Notes under the pieces: generated by a model
The model's input: only the letters and a program-made list of their open reading frames with translations
What the model was told of the DNA's origin: nothing
Databases searched by the model: none
Part shown: in pieces, positions 29,964-44,198 of the stretch
Position numbering within the stretch: position 1 is the first letter of the stretch
Layout: every line of letters begins with the position of its first letter
Translations under genes and position numbers: made by a program
Assembly: GCA_964030475.1 (NCBI GenBank)
Contig: CAXIPT010000001.1
Span: 14,698,769-14,762,768 of the forward strand
Reading direction: 5' to 3'
Source of the DNA: Tethya wilhelma
Lineage: Eukaryota; Porifera; Demospongiae; Tethyida; Tethyidae
DNA length: 64,000 nucleotides

Positions 29964-31952
29964 TACACACACACACACACACAACAGGAAAACTACCCTA
30001 AGGCTGTTCCTACTAAAACCGATACTTTTAAGGACAATTTAGGTAAAAGAAAAACAAAAACACAGATTACAACACACACACACAGTACTAAAATGATGTG
30101 GAACTATCTTGTAAAGCAGTATTACAAATGGTAGTTATATCTTGGAGTAGGAAACCATTGAAGCTGTTGTGTTTGCTAAATAATAACATACATTAATCAT
30201 TTGTGGTTATTTTAGCCATGGGAAACGACTTGGACAGGAAGCAGTGGACAATGGAGGGAGCCTGCTGAAAGAGTGGGTGAAGCCAACCACTAATAAACCA
30301 CTAGGAGACCACACTGGAGGGATAGCCGATACAAACAGGATGTGTAAATATTGACAGTGGTTTAAATATTGGTTGGATAGGACAGACATTTCCCATGGAG
30401 CTGCTTAGTCATTTTCAACTCCTACACCTCCACACCAAGGGAGGAGAGCACTAGAACAGGACACAGTGAGTGCTATGTCTGGAGCATGTTTGCTCATCCC
30501 CACACAGTGCTTTCAGTTGTGTAGTGAAAGGAAGAGCAAATGAAATAAAAAGTGATTCTTTGATTACAAAGAGTACAACCCACTGGCAGCTCTCTTTTCA
30601 AATGCCCACTCCTTCACCTTCAGGATCCCATGAGGAAAGGAGCTCTTACGTTTCTTCCAGCTGTACACAGCTATTCGATCCCTAATGTTTCATGTTGCTA
30701 GGCAACGAGGGGTCAAACTGAGGGGTATTGGATCACCAACTCCATTTGATGTGATTTCGAAATGACGTTCTGTCGTATGACAGTTTAAGTGGACTAATAG
30801 CAGAGTCCAATTATTGCCAATAGAGGAAAGAACACTTTATACACTAGGCAACATACAAGCATATAACTTACTATAAACACAGGCAATCAGTGTAGCCATA
30901 AAGTTTTGCATTACTGGCAATTACAGCTCAATTACTTAGGGTATTACCAGGGATGAGGCTGCAAAGGGTATGCCGGCACAAAGTGGTATATACCAGCATG
31001 AGGACAAAGTTATTGAGCTGATTACACGGTAATTTCTGACAATAACCATCCACTCAAACGGTAATAATGGGTGCCCAAAACTTTCAAGCCAAAGCTCATA
31101 AAATATTACGGGATAGAGTTACCACTTGTTCTCAACTCAAGGGTATAAGATGAAGTCCCAATGTAGTGAGACACACATAGCTTGGATGCTACAGTTATAA
31201 GTATTATTATAGCACAAGATTATGTAGCGAGTATACACAAAGCTATGTGGAGTATTTGACATGTTATGTAGATACATATATCCCTCCTAGTCGGCCCATT
31301 AGGGAGAATATTTGAACTGTTATTAAGGGTATATCTTAGCTAGCTGGCATAGCTCAGCTCTTTGCTTTCTTTCTCACTGATACAGCAATCCGTGCTGGTA
31401 TTGAGTAAGAATCACACTATGTGTCTCTTTCAAAGAAAGAATGCCAGTACGGTATGTACGATATTGACAGGCTTAATGGACAGGTGTGGGTGGGTTAGAG
31501 TGCTAACATCATCATTGTACAGTGTATGTAGTGGTTGGGACTTACTGGATTCCCGAGAAGATAGACTCGGTAGTCGCCGCCAGAGAACAGCTGCCCCTGT
31601 GAGAGAAAGAAATACAATCACATGTACATCACATGCATGTGCATATACCTGTAGACCAGACAAGTATAATATTATGGTAACAATTATAGATTTTTGTGAA
31701 TTTTATTTTTAGAGTGCGACTGAAGAATCTAGACACAATTACTTGATATCAGATACAGTACAAGCTAGAGACGGCGTTAAAAGCCACCCTAGTTTCTGAG
31801 AAAATGAATATCAGTGATTGGAAGAGTATCTTGTCACCTTCTGATCTCACTGGTAGTATTATACCAGGAGCTCATACACTGGGACATTGTGAGGCAATAC
31901 GATGACTTGCAACACTCTCATTACTTCAGGTTACAAATTCAAACTTTGGCTA

Positions 31953-31987
<35 letters not shown>

Positions 31988-33235
31988 CATCTTCGAACTA
32001 TGTCCACTGTGTTGCAAGAGACCAAGTAAAGCATTTCTATAGTCCACACCATAATAAAAATTTATAGAAGACAGCTCTTAAAATGATGCTGAACACAAAA
32101 TGTACTTCTACAAGAAATTTTTTGTAGTTTGGCCAAACTAGAGAGGTGCAGTACACAGCTAGCTATACACATTATGCATACACCAGTACATCAATAGGAT
32201 GTGTACAACGATGTACTTCAAAAAGCCTCACTGAGGACAGACAGCAAACAAACAGAGCAGCAGCCCACACATGGATCTTAAGGAAGACCTAGAGGATACA
32301 GGGAGACCATGAGACTTCAAAGCTGAGAATGTTGTTAAAAATGGACACGTTCCTTTTACAACTCAAGTAGTTAGAGAGACACCCACTAGAGGTACTTGGA
32401 TAAAGATAGCATTTGATGGTTTCAGTCATTTTTGAAAAGTAGAATGGACATACAAGAATTTGTACATGCACAATTGAAGCTAAAGGTAACTTTATAGGAG
32501 TGGATTTCAAAGTTTCAGTGTGTGTTATTTAAACAGAAACCCACCTGGTAGTTGAGAGGCCAATGCCACGGTTGAGACGTCACCTCACCTTCCTTGGGCT
32601 TCATGTTGTTATTAGACTAGAGAGAGAGAGAGAGAGAGANAGAGAGAGAGGGGATTAGGATAAATGAAGGGAAAAGTGTGTGTGAAAGTATGAAGTGAGT
32701 GAAAAAGAGGAGAAACAGTTTTAACAAACATGTACAACACACAATAGACTTATTAACATTCTTACTCTCTCCGACACAACCTGAGAAGGTACCAAAAACA
32801 ACACACACACAAACATCCCTAAAACAAACTATCACCAACTATGTACAACTGCGAAGAAGAAACGAAACAAAATCAAAGGCCAATCACTCCATAACCGACA
32901 CATCCCATCCTAACAAGGGACCACCACAAGACCACGTAGTCCCTCTCAGCGACCCCAACACTCCAGACGACTTCCTGCCCCCCACCCTTATACTATCACC
33001 ACAGTGTTCATGAAAGGCAAGAACAGCTGGAGAAATTATATCCATACACAACATACCACACACCATTAGGACACACATAGTATGGGTCACACAACATGTT
33101 TTTGTGGAGCACCACAAGCTATATATGAGGTAATTAAATAGAGGGGGTTCCACTGAGACTCACCTAGCAACACTACTATAATTATCATTATGATGAATAA
33201 GGATACATACATACATACATACATACATACATACA

Positions 33236-33266
<31 letters not shown>

Positions 33267-34480
33267 GTACACATCTTCCTGTTCAAATGGGTGATTACAA
33301 AGTGACTGTTTTGACAAGGAGATATGTATATCATTGACCCCATTCTCTGGATACTTTGATTCAATTAAATGCCATTACTTTCATTGCATTACAACTATAT
33401 TCATAACCACTCATCCTCAATCCGACCACCATGCTTGCTGTGTACAGTACCAGCTATATACTCCAATATAAGGCTACCAGCCACTCTAAAGGTAAGACCA
33501 CTGCACAGTGATGTCACAGACTGAGAGGCTTTTTTTTCTACATCTGGCAATTTGATGTGATATTCCCAGGGGCAACAGCTCCGAGCCTCGTTGTCAGAGA
33601 GACTGAGAGAGCACTACATCGATGCATGATACTTGAAAGGGAGGTACAAGGGAAAGGAAGTGATGTAATGAACTAGCACAGCAGGTCCCAGTACACTACA
33701 ATAGTGCAGTGACCAAACTAGGGGCAGATGTTCGTGAGGAAACTTCCAGATGAAAGAGGAAGAAGGAACACAACACTGAGCCTTGGGTTCACACCTCAAG
33801 CTCTGATCAATGCTGGGTCGGGAAATGAAGGTCACACACAACCCAATATTCACTAGCCTGATGTACACACCTCACTAGTGTACTCTCCACTTCAATACTG
33901 CCAGAGAGAAGGGCACAACCCCTCACAATGCATCAAAGGAGCAAAGTACAAGCAACAAAAGGGAATGGGTCACAAGTGGAGAAATCGGTAAACAACAACC
34001 ATCAACACTTTTACCAGCACTGGACAGGCAGGACCCCTGTACTTAACCCTCGTCAATGGCAACACTGATAGAACAGCAATTTTGGTAATTTCTTAAAATA
34101 ACAAAATGCTATTTTTAGTGTTGCCTGCACTAGCTATTCTTCTGTCTTGATCACCCTAACTAATGCTATCAAGGGAATCACTACAGAGGTAGTAAACACT
34201 ATTACCGCAGGCATTCAAAACACGATCGGTTTGTTCCTACATCGATTGGTGCCTGTGAGTTGTTGCACATCAAAAAAGAAGGACTTGTACGTAATCTGTA
34301 CCTCAACTGACTCCTTCACACTAATCATTATCACAACACCACCATAATGTGAATTCTCTAGAGACTGATCTTTATGGTGGGCATGGGACTTACCTCGGCC
34401 ATTACAAGGTGAGATTCGAGGAATTTTGAGAAGAAGGAAGGCTTGTAGAAATCAAAGGACACTTTTGGTACTGCAATGTG

Positions 34481-34569
<89 letters not shown>

Positions 34570-36978
34570 NGACATCATTCTCCAATGAGAATTAAAGGAA
34601 ATATGCCATTCCAAAAGTGATTAGAGAGAAGCCATCAAACTCCCTGGCCACTGAGCTGTGTTTGTTGTGCTCTCTGGAGCACACTAATTGGGTTATTTGT
34701 GTGTTTTTGTTTGTACACTGTATAAATATACTCACCACTGTATGTTGGCCGGAGCTAGGGGGGCCGTAGACTATGATACGAGGAACTGTGTGTGTGCGTG
34801 CGTGTGTGTGTGTGTGTGTGTGTGCGTGCGTGTGTGTGTGTGTGTGTGTGTGATAGAAAATAGGCTCTGAGAACAAGTTAACAAATTAAAAATAAACTAT
34901 GAACTAATTAAATGACTAATAACTATTACCATTAACCTCTCTTGGCTATAAAAACACTATAGCACACAACATCAGGTTAACCCCTTCATTCCTTCTCACC
35001 AATAACCCAAGCAATTGCTTTGAAGAAGGAAATACACACCAAAATGAAAGAAAACAAGAGTTTCTAATAACATCATTAGACCTCAATCTGACATGGCAAC
35101 TGCTCTATTTCTCTTTCACTGACCTTCCATAATTGTATCACACTTTGAACTAGTGAACAAACAATTAATTAACTGGTTAGTTGCAGGGGGGATCCACTAA
35201 ACCTACATTTGTCATTGATATTTCCCTCCACATTCCACAGGTTGTTTGAGTCCTGAGCTCGAGGGTTGCACGTTACCTCCAACTGCTCCCAGCCCCTGCA
35301 ATAATTGAAACAGAGTTGGCAGCTGTCGGCATGTGTACACGGACCATACAAATTATGTAAATACAATTAGGGTGCATACACAATTAGCAAACAATCACTG
35401 CGGGGGTTAAAATGGGGATGGCATGTGTGTAGCGTGTGTGCATGTTAGTGTGTAAGTGTGCACACAACACGCGTAACTGCATGTGTTTTTGGGTAAGTGT
35501 GCATGAGTGTTTACACAGTTTGAGCCAACCAATATTTGCTAATGTCTGACAGATATTTGCTAAACGGCCAAGGGAATTCTCTCTCTCTCTCTCTCGTTGG
35601 TTACGTGTCTGGAGTGTGTTAGTCCAGTCTGGGGTGGAGCACTCCCAGCCACTGTATAACTAACACTAACACAATTATTGGAGGGTACTCATTTGCTGCC
35701 TCATTGGAATGTGCTGGCAGGGCTAGCTGGCCTTCTTTACCAGCCGCCACTGGGAGTAATTCAATTTCCAGTAACTGGAATGCTCTTCAATTAGTACCAC
35801 TAACCACCATACACCACTATACACCACTATAGACACCTATAGACCAGCCTCTTGCAGGGATCACCTTAGCAACACACTATGGGTGTATTAATTGTGATGA
35901 GAAGATGATACACTATAGTGCTCCCTAACAGCCAATACAATAGACCCTGGCTACAGTGGCTAGTATACATTTAGTATGCTAGTATATAGAGTATGCTAGT
36001 ATGCACAAAGGGTATGCTAGTATGCACAGAGTGGGCTGTCTGGTGAGAGAGACAGTGATGGGTGAAGTCTACATCAAGGAAGTGTACGACTAATCAAATA
36101 ATTATTAGTTATCGCTTCCTCTGTTAGCAGATACTCACAAATTACTGCAATCAAAAAAGCCTTTGGGAAATTTGATCCTTAATGGATCGGTAGGTCTAGT
36201 TGCTAGGGATTTATAATTAGTGACAGTTGGTAACAAATCAGTAGATGAAAATCCCAGAATTTTGAATTCCTTAGAAAATTTGTCAAAAGGAAAACATCAC
36301 TGAGGCAGTGTCAGTGGTTCTCTGAAAATTAGTCAGAACAATCTCAATCTCCTGGTGACTACAAAATAAACATTTCTTCACCGTGTTCATGCTCAGTACA
36401 TCGGGATGTTTAAAGTGTGCCCACTGGTACATACCACTTGGGCAGCTGGGTGCCATGAGAGTGAAGGTAGCAGCCAACATTGACGTGCTTCAGACGGAGG
36501 CGAGAGGTCACAGTTCGCACCGGGTCACCTAATGATCCACCCACAATGTCAACCTCCCAATAATCATTGGCATCACCTACACCATCCTAAAGGGGTGGGA
36601 GTGTGTGCATACAGTACATGTATGAGCACATACAAAAATACCAACATGCATAATTATGAAAATTTTAGCACAATTTTTTTTTATCCAACTAGTACCACTA
36701 GATTATGCAGCCCCACCCACTACTTTGCAAACTGTGGCATTTAAAGTTCAGTGCGTTTAAAACTGAAAAAAATTCACAAATTATAGTATTACGTACACAA
36801 AATAATTCAAATACTACTTGCATGTATGGCACAATATCAAATTGCACTACCACACACACACACACATAGACACAATGACACTGCTCATACCTCTCCATAA
36901 CAGGTCACTTGGAAGTGTCTCTCTGTCATGGGTGCCTTCTCAACATGACTGTGAAGGTTCCTGTGCGTTCTAGAGAGA

Positions 36979-37070
<92 letters not shown>

Positions 37071-38773
37071 TGAGGAAAAATGGGACACAAAAATGTATGA
37101 GAGAAACAGAAAATTTCAATTAACTGCAAAAACAACAGCAGCTGTTAATTCATTCAAATATGGAATACTCATGAAAATTATACTGCTTATTTGGAATCTC
37201 AGCTGGGACTGTGTTACACACACACACGTACACACATTGCTGCAATTCTTGTTAAGACAACAACCAGTCAGTCACAACACCATATAAGAGAAACAGATCA
37301 TAAAATTAGAAGTATTCCTACATAAGGCGTACATCATAAACAGCCCCCAGATTTTTTTATTGAGGGATATGATAATACATGATTTCATCCAATGCACAAG
37401 TCAAAGAATGATGACATGCAACATGGGAAGTGATGGGGTACGGACAGACACACACTAACATTAAGGAATTGGATTCGCCATTCCAGCTGTGAGTGATCAA
37501 TGTGATTGGTGTGTAGGAATACATGGGAACAACTCGGGCAAAATTGAATGAAAAAACGTTATCAAATTCTAACCAGCAAATCATGCATCACTCACTGTTT
37601 AAACACTAACCAAAAGACATTACTTTGCATACGTAGACTTGATTCTACGTAATGGAGATGATATGTAGACTGGCTTCTAATAATTATTGTTAGAGAGTAG
37701 CTACATACATGTACAAGTCACTCAAACTCCACCCCTAACTATTAGAGGCGATGGTTGTAAATGTGGGGTAGAGATGGAGCCACAAGAGCTGGTAGAAGCC
37801 ACAGTGAATGAGGGGTGAATGCAGAGGAGGGGGAGGGAAGGGCTCACACCCTAACAGCCAGGAGGAACAGTGCATGACATGAGGTCGGTGGACGTAGTCA
37901 ATAGACCTCCACAATAGCTACACAGACACATTATACTAGAGTACATGGGCACACGCATACACACATACAATGTAACAAAACATGCATACCCCACGAATGC
38001 TGGTCCAATAATTCCAACAATGCAGCTGACCGTCGCTGCACCACATTATCTATTGCAGCTGCTCTTGGCATTGGATGGCATTCAACCCAACTGTACTCTA
38101 TGCTGATCACATTAACATTAGAGTACACGCACACACACACACACATACATACACACACACACACACATACATACACACACACACACACATAGTTTTCAAC
38201 CATCTTCAGTCGTACATCTACCCACAGCTAATCCACTTATGCACAGCAAACAATAGAGCCACACTCACCGCTATAGTTACTACGTAGGCTCATATCATTA
38301 GCTGATGACGACATTGACTAAAAGGTGTGTTGAATGCTATAATCAAACAACCACTTAACACAGAGTGCAATTGGGTCCAAAACAGTACAAACATTCGACA
38401 ATATAAATTCACATACCAGCACACAAAACGACATTTCGACACATTACACAATAGATTAAAGTACAGGTAGTGTATTGTTAACACCAACCCATACCTGACA
38501 ACATTACGATGATTTTTCTGTCTACCACAACTTTCAGCACAACAAAAATTACAAATTGGCACAGAGAGCTAGCTACACCGAGCTACGTCACACAACGGAA
38601 ATTCTCAATCAATTACCGTACGTGTATTCAGGTACTCTTGGGATGCATGGCTCCAGAGGCACTGAATGATGTGGTACATTGCTCCACTGTATTTGATTAG
38701 TTGGATACATTTCCTTTCACATGTTAAACGGAGGGAAATGAAATGAGATGATGTCTTCCTTTATGTATCATAT

Positions 38774-38812
<39 letters not shown>

Positions 38813-41800
38813 TGTTTTAAAATTGCACACTTCCTCTTGAAATTCGCAGTTTGGATGGGTGGGGTCATTGACCAGTACAAAGGTCAGCTTCCCCACTTCT
38901 TCCAGTGAGCATGGATAGGAAGGTCGCACAATGGGAGCACCATTAGAAACAAGGTGATGTCACAGTTCAAGAGTGAGCAAAATGCATCCAACAGTGAGGG
39001 AAACAGAGGGAAACAGTAACATTTTGAACCTTGCACTCTAGCAGCAGATCATACTACCATTTTCCTACGGTGCTTGAGGGAAAGGAATTACACAGGCTAA
39101 GTACTAACGTACTAGGGAGGCTTTTTCTTTATAGTTTGAGTCCATATTTAAAATGGTGTACATTTTTAGTTTTAATGGTAAGTTATGTCTTGTCGAAATT
39201 AAAAAATTATGTGATTCTGTTATTAAATATGTCCAATTACAAACCAGTGGGGTGTATATTTAATGTAAAAATAATTACTTAATATACTGTTACTAGTGCA
39301 CACACCTTGGCTCCAGGGCCAATGGGACACCCAGTAAATAGTGCACCACTTCCACATGCCATGGTATCACTAGAGACCAGTTATAATAGTTATATCTTCT
39401 TCACTATTAGTGTATTAATACATCATTGTAATCACATTGTCTATTCATTATCCTCCATTGAGTGAGATAGTCTTATTCAATTATCACCACGTGGAATCCA
39501 AGCGTCCAATTTACCACCCTGGNCCCTCAAAGTTAACCCAGCATTACTAGATCATTAGGGAGGATTGCAGCTACCTTTAAAGTGCTCTTAGGGAAGCAGA
39601 CACGGAAAGGGTCCATATGGTAGACCGGGACAAGTCTGTGTAGAGCTGGATATGCAAGCAAGGCTACAAGTGGAATCATGTAGATGGACACTAAGAGTTA
39701 CACACATACCTTGTACCTACAAACAGACTGCCATTAAATGGCTCTTTGAATGCCAGTATGAGACTTAGGAGTCAACTAGACACTAGTCTACTGCAGTCGC
39801 ATACTTACTAGTTCTATGTATGGAAAATGGTAGTAGTTTGGGGCAAATGTTTCCATTTACAGAAAGCAGGTTAGTCATTAACTTTACTGATAAATAGATA
39901 ACGCTAGTCTTTTCTCAAGACTAATCCCATTCCCATTCCTACTATTTTAATTGGTTCTCAAACTGCCTAAACTTCCCAAGGAATCTGACCCAGCCAGATG
40001 ATGGTTTCAGTGTCAACTATGCAGTACTAGCCAGCCAGTCTTTATTCGCTTTATTTTTGGAACAAAGACTTTTGCTCATGAAGAATCACATTTGGTGACT
40101 ACAATAAATGAAAGACAATGACATCATACAAATGAGACTACCAATAAATTATCACCATGGTTGCACATGAAAGGGTTCAGAGTTCAAAGGCCCGCCACCA
40201 GTGAAGTGGTCACACAGGGGGACAACTTGAAAGGACAACTGAGAGCAAATTAATGAGCAAAATGGCCGATTATTATATTATATTATATTTATTGTAATTA
40301 ATTGCTTCTTCAAAAGGTATGTGTTTTCATATTTACCCAGTCTATTGCATTGAAGTGTGCGAACTCAAAGGTCCCCATATTCCATGCTTCAGACACTAAC
40401 TACTTTTACAGAAAAAAAAAATACTCAAATTCACAAATCCCTTGTACATAGCCAAGTAGCATATAGCATAATTGTCATATACTTCAAGTGCATCCATAAT
40501 CATGCATAATAGCATTGTAAGTGGACATTGACTCAAAGGTACTTGAAACAAATTAGCGTGTATTTAAAACAGATGGTACACAGGTCATGACCATTGATGG
40601 GTACTAGCCAGTGGAGCCAACCAGTCCAGCCATGAGAGGAGGAGAGCAGAGGTGAGCTCAGAGGAGGCAGACAATGGAGGAACATCCATCAACGAATGAT
40701 CTCCCTTCCGTCAGCGTAGGCCTTAGTCATGACACACACTCAAATACAGTGTACACTAGCTAAGAGATAATGGACTCGAACAACAGTATGTGTGTATACA
40801 CACTTACAGTAATACATGAAGAGGAGTGTGTTTAATTCAGGACAGAGTAAATGACAAACGGACGTCTTTTTGTGAGTTCAACACAACAGGGTACAAAGAG
40901 CAAGTGAAGTTCCTGAACATGTAAATGATTTCAAAGGGAGAGTCTGTCCTTGTTGTGGAACAAGGCTCTGAAAGAGGGAGAGGGAGATACGTGGGATGAG
41001 GGTGGAGAGCCAGGGTCACGTAGACTCAAACCAATACATGTTCGTGGGCACGATACACAGACATGATGGTAGAGCAGAAAGTAACTAACTAATATGGCTA
41101 CAATTGTGTGCTGCAACATTAGTTGCCTATGCTTGTCCACACCTGTGCAAGCATGCAACCAAAACACAGACACTGCGGTGAAACAAACAAAAAAAATTGA
41201 AGCGTAACACAACATCTCTTCTAGTTACTAAACCATCAGCTGTTCACACCAACTGGAGGATGGGAACATCAATGTTATGGTGGCTCAAAGCACCCTGGAA
41301 TGCTGCCACTCAATGAAGCGTGGAGCAGTGTCTAGCTGCTGACACGTCTGAGACAACCCTGCACACTCACCACGGGACCAATGAGCCATGAGGGAGCAAG
41401 TGTCAGATCTAAAGTCAGAACAAACCATCCACCCTCTGCAACCACACATCAAGGCAGAGACAGGCACTCGCTCTCAACTCACCAACAGCCAATGGAATGT
41501 AAATTGTGTGTGGCCATGGAGACAAGGGTTTACTAGTGCACACAGTATCCAGTTTCCACCCAAAAATATGACTACTTTTAAATTTTATTTTTTTTTAGTG
41601 ACAGGTGCCTGCTTGACTGGTGGCCGTGAAAATAGCTTCAGGAAATGTGGCACATTAACAGAGAGACATAGCAATGGCAGCATGCAGTGGTAGTGAGGAA
41701 TGAAGTGGTGGGTGGGGAATCAATACAAAGACGTGGGGAGAAGCTTTTTGATACGAAATTCGCACAGTCACTCTTGAAAAGTGGTAGTTGATAATGTACA

Positions 41801-44161
41801 TGTGTGAGGAATTGAGTGTGTGCAGTTGGCAAAGAGACAATGAGAGTGAACATCACACAATCCCAAATGGAATCACCACACAACAATAGAATTGCCTCAA
41901 TCACATGTGCATGCCACACACAGTCATAGACATGTGGGCATCTGATGATGCATGTATACACAAATGGGTCAAACTCACATGAGGTGCTCTAGAACTACCC
42001 AGTCTCCATTCCTCACTATGACTGGCTCTCCATCTTCATCCAGCTCCTCCACTGCAGGGAGAGGGGACAAACATGGAACATTATCAACCTGGACCTCACT
42101 CCTCTTTGAGACTAGCATTGTATCTTGGGCGATCCACTTATTTCAATGTCCTTCCTCACCTACTCCAGAGCTGTTGACCTTCTTGACTATCCACTTGTTG
42201 TTGTCATCTTTGTGAGTGTATGCTGTTACCTGGGCACATACAAAGGAGGTGTAGGTAAAGATGGCCGCATGCACAAGTTGGCCAGAAGTCATACAATGTA
42301 GAGTATATGAGTTTGACGACCATTTCCAACCTAAGATTTATACCGATATTCGATCACTCTATGCAGAGCACTCAATGTACCTGTTGTTGTTGAAACTCCC
42401 CAAACTCCTCAGGATAGAGATGAGAGTGAGAGTGAAGCAGCCCTCCTCCACCGCGACGATTCTTGAGAGTGATTTCAGAGCCAAAAGCAACAACTACACA
42501 ATCAACACGGTGATATCTTCACACACCAAACAGATCACAATGATACAAATTTTAAATCTGATAAGTGAAGGTTTGACTGAGCTGGGTTTGCAAAGACAAC
42601 CATACTGCAGTGCAGTGTATTATTGAGCTAAAGACTCCTTAATTTCTCTTTGCAGGTACTCAAAAAAGAGGTCTATTCTTGGTGCATGCAAAGAGAAGCA
42701 GAGAGTCTAGCTCAACAAACTTACACTCTGGGACAGTGTGATCATAGAGCTCATTGCCAACCAGTGTGGACTGAAACTCTGAGCTGAAGAACCCATCTCC
42801 ATTCCCACTGTTACTGAGCACCAAGAAGTGGAAGAAGAAGATGGACATGTAGATGAGAGCAGGCAGCAGTATGAGACAAAGGACACGGGCAAAGAAGTGA
42901 AGAGTCACAACTTTCTAAAGAGAGGAGAGAGAATGACTGATGGAACATTGTAGTGATATCACACATGGATGCATAGTAGTTGCACAATTCAGTGCCACAC
43001 TGCTGAGATATTTGTAGTGAAGATGGATAGAATGCCAAAGCAAAATTTGATGCTAACTTTCTTATGCATGCATTCGCACTTGGATGCTTCAAATGTGAAC
43101 CATTGTCACTTTCAGTCAGTGAACATGAATGCAGTGTGTGTGTGTGTGTTCCTCACCAGAGTCAAGGAGAGATCCCCCAGCAGATCCCAGAGGTCTTTGA
43201 TGGTCGTGAAACCAACCAGAGCTATCACAAACAGCCCTACCCACTTCACACTGCAACAAGAGTCAACACAAAGCAAAAGTATATTGTTATTTCTTGTCAT
43301 ACATGTCAACAAAGAAAGGAAGACTGGTGCACAGCTTGGGGCTGACAAACTGACCTGAAAGCACAACTAATAGCCATCCCAGACAAGATAAGCCAGTACC
43401 ACCACTCCAAGTCAAATGGCCTGGAAGAGAGCACAGAAGACAAAAAAATACGCAATAAGAAGTTCCACGTGTTATCTCTAGTTACGATTTTAGTAAATGG
43501 ATGCCTGTTATATTTCTATACTCTGGATACACTCAAAAGCATCTTACTCATTCCGACAGTTGATAAATCTTGCAGTACAGAATGTTGATGCCATGACAAA
43601 GAACAGCAAAGGAGGGTCGAGCAAGATGTACTGGGAGAGAACCAGAGTGCCAGTTTCACAGATGAGCAACAGAGCTGCCAGCAGTGCAGCTATGGTGGAG
43701 CCCACCAGCTCCCACACAGTGAGGTAGGCCAGAGGCACGACCAGGAGGCCCATCACTGCACACACCTATATAGCACAGGGAACAGAGCAGTAGAATAAGG
43801 TCAAACATTACAAGAAATATCACATACAGTGTCAACAATAGAAAATCTCAATAATGGGTGTAAGGAGACAGCATTCTTTGATTAGGTGATAATAAAACTC
43901 AAACTTGTGTCCATTTGTGGGTTTAATATCATGTTCTTATCACAACACTCTACACAATAAACACACTCTGTACAACTATAAAAGCACCCTACACCACATC
44001 ACAGATGGATGAACTATGGAACCTGAAATTATTTTCTAAACATACTTACCACTCTCATTCCAACATAGGGGTAGTCCTCATACTGGTGACCAGGCTCATT
44101 GAACTCAAACGATCCATTATAACCTGTTAGAACTCCAGCCACTGCAATTATCAACTGCTCA

Positions 44162-44198
<37 letters not shown>

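Larger units (their letters stand above)
24753..31545. other. Large POMT2 intron, repeat-filled
   Basis: Nearly 6.8 kb separate POMT2 exons 31596-31546 and 24752-24644. It holds a tRNA-like sequence (26344-26410), a 31-bp tandem pair (26191-26252), CA-rich tracts, and an exact 1221-bp duplication across an N at 29252. No exon was recognised. Confidence 0.65.

Noticed and set aside
29683..30389. Three open frames repeated exactly from 28461-29167
   Set aside because: They belong to the duplicated intron block around the N at 29252 and have no family resemblance or splice context.
31362..31712. 116-residue open frame on the plus strand
   Set aside because: It is antisense to POMT2 exon 31596-31546, which is clearly coding on the other strand.
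40931..41215. 94-residue hydrophobic open frame on the minus strand
   Set aside because: It lies in a POMT2 intron, has no matching splice sites in phase with POMT2 and no recognisable domain; POMT2 is complete in this part without it.
42261..42626. 121-residue open frame on the plus strand
   Set aside because: It overlaps POMT2 exon 42493-42381 in antisense; the minus-strand reading [11 protein letters not shown] matches POMT2.
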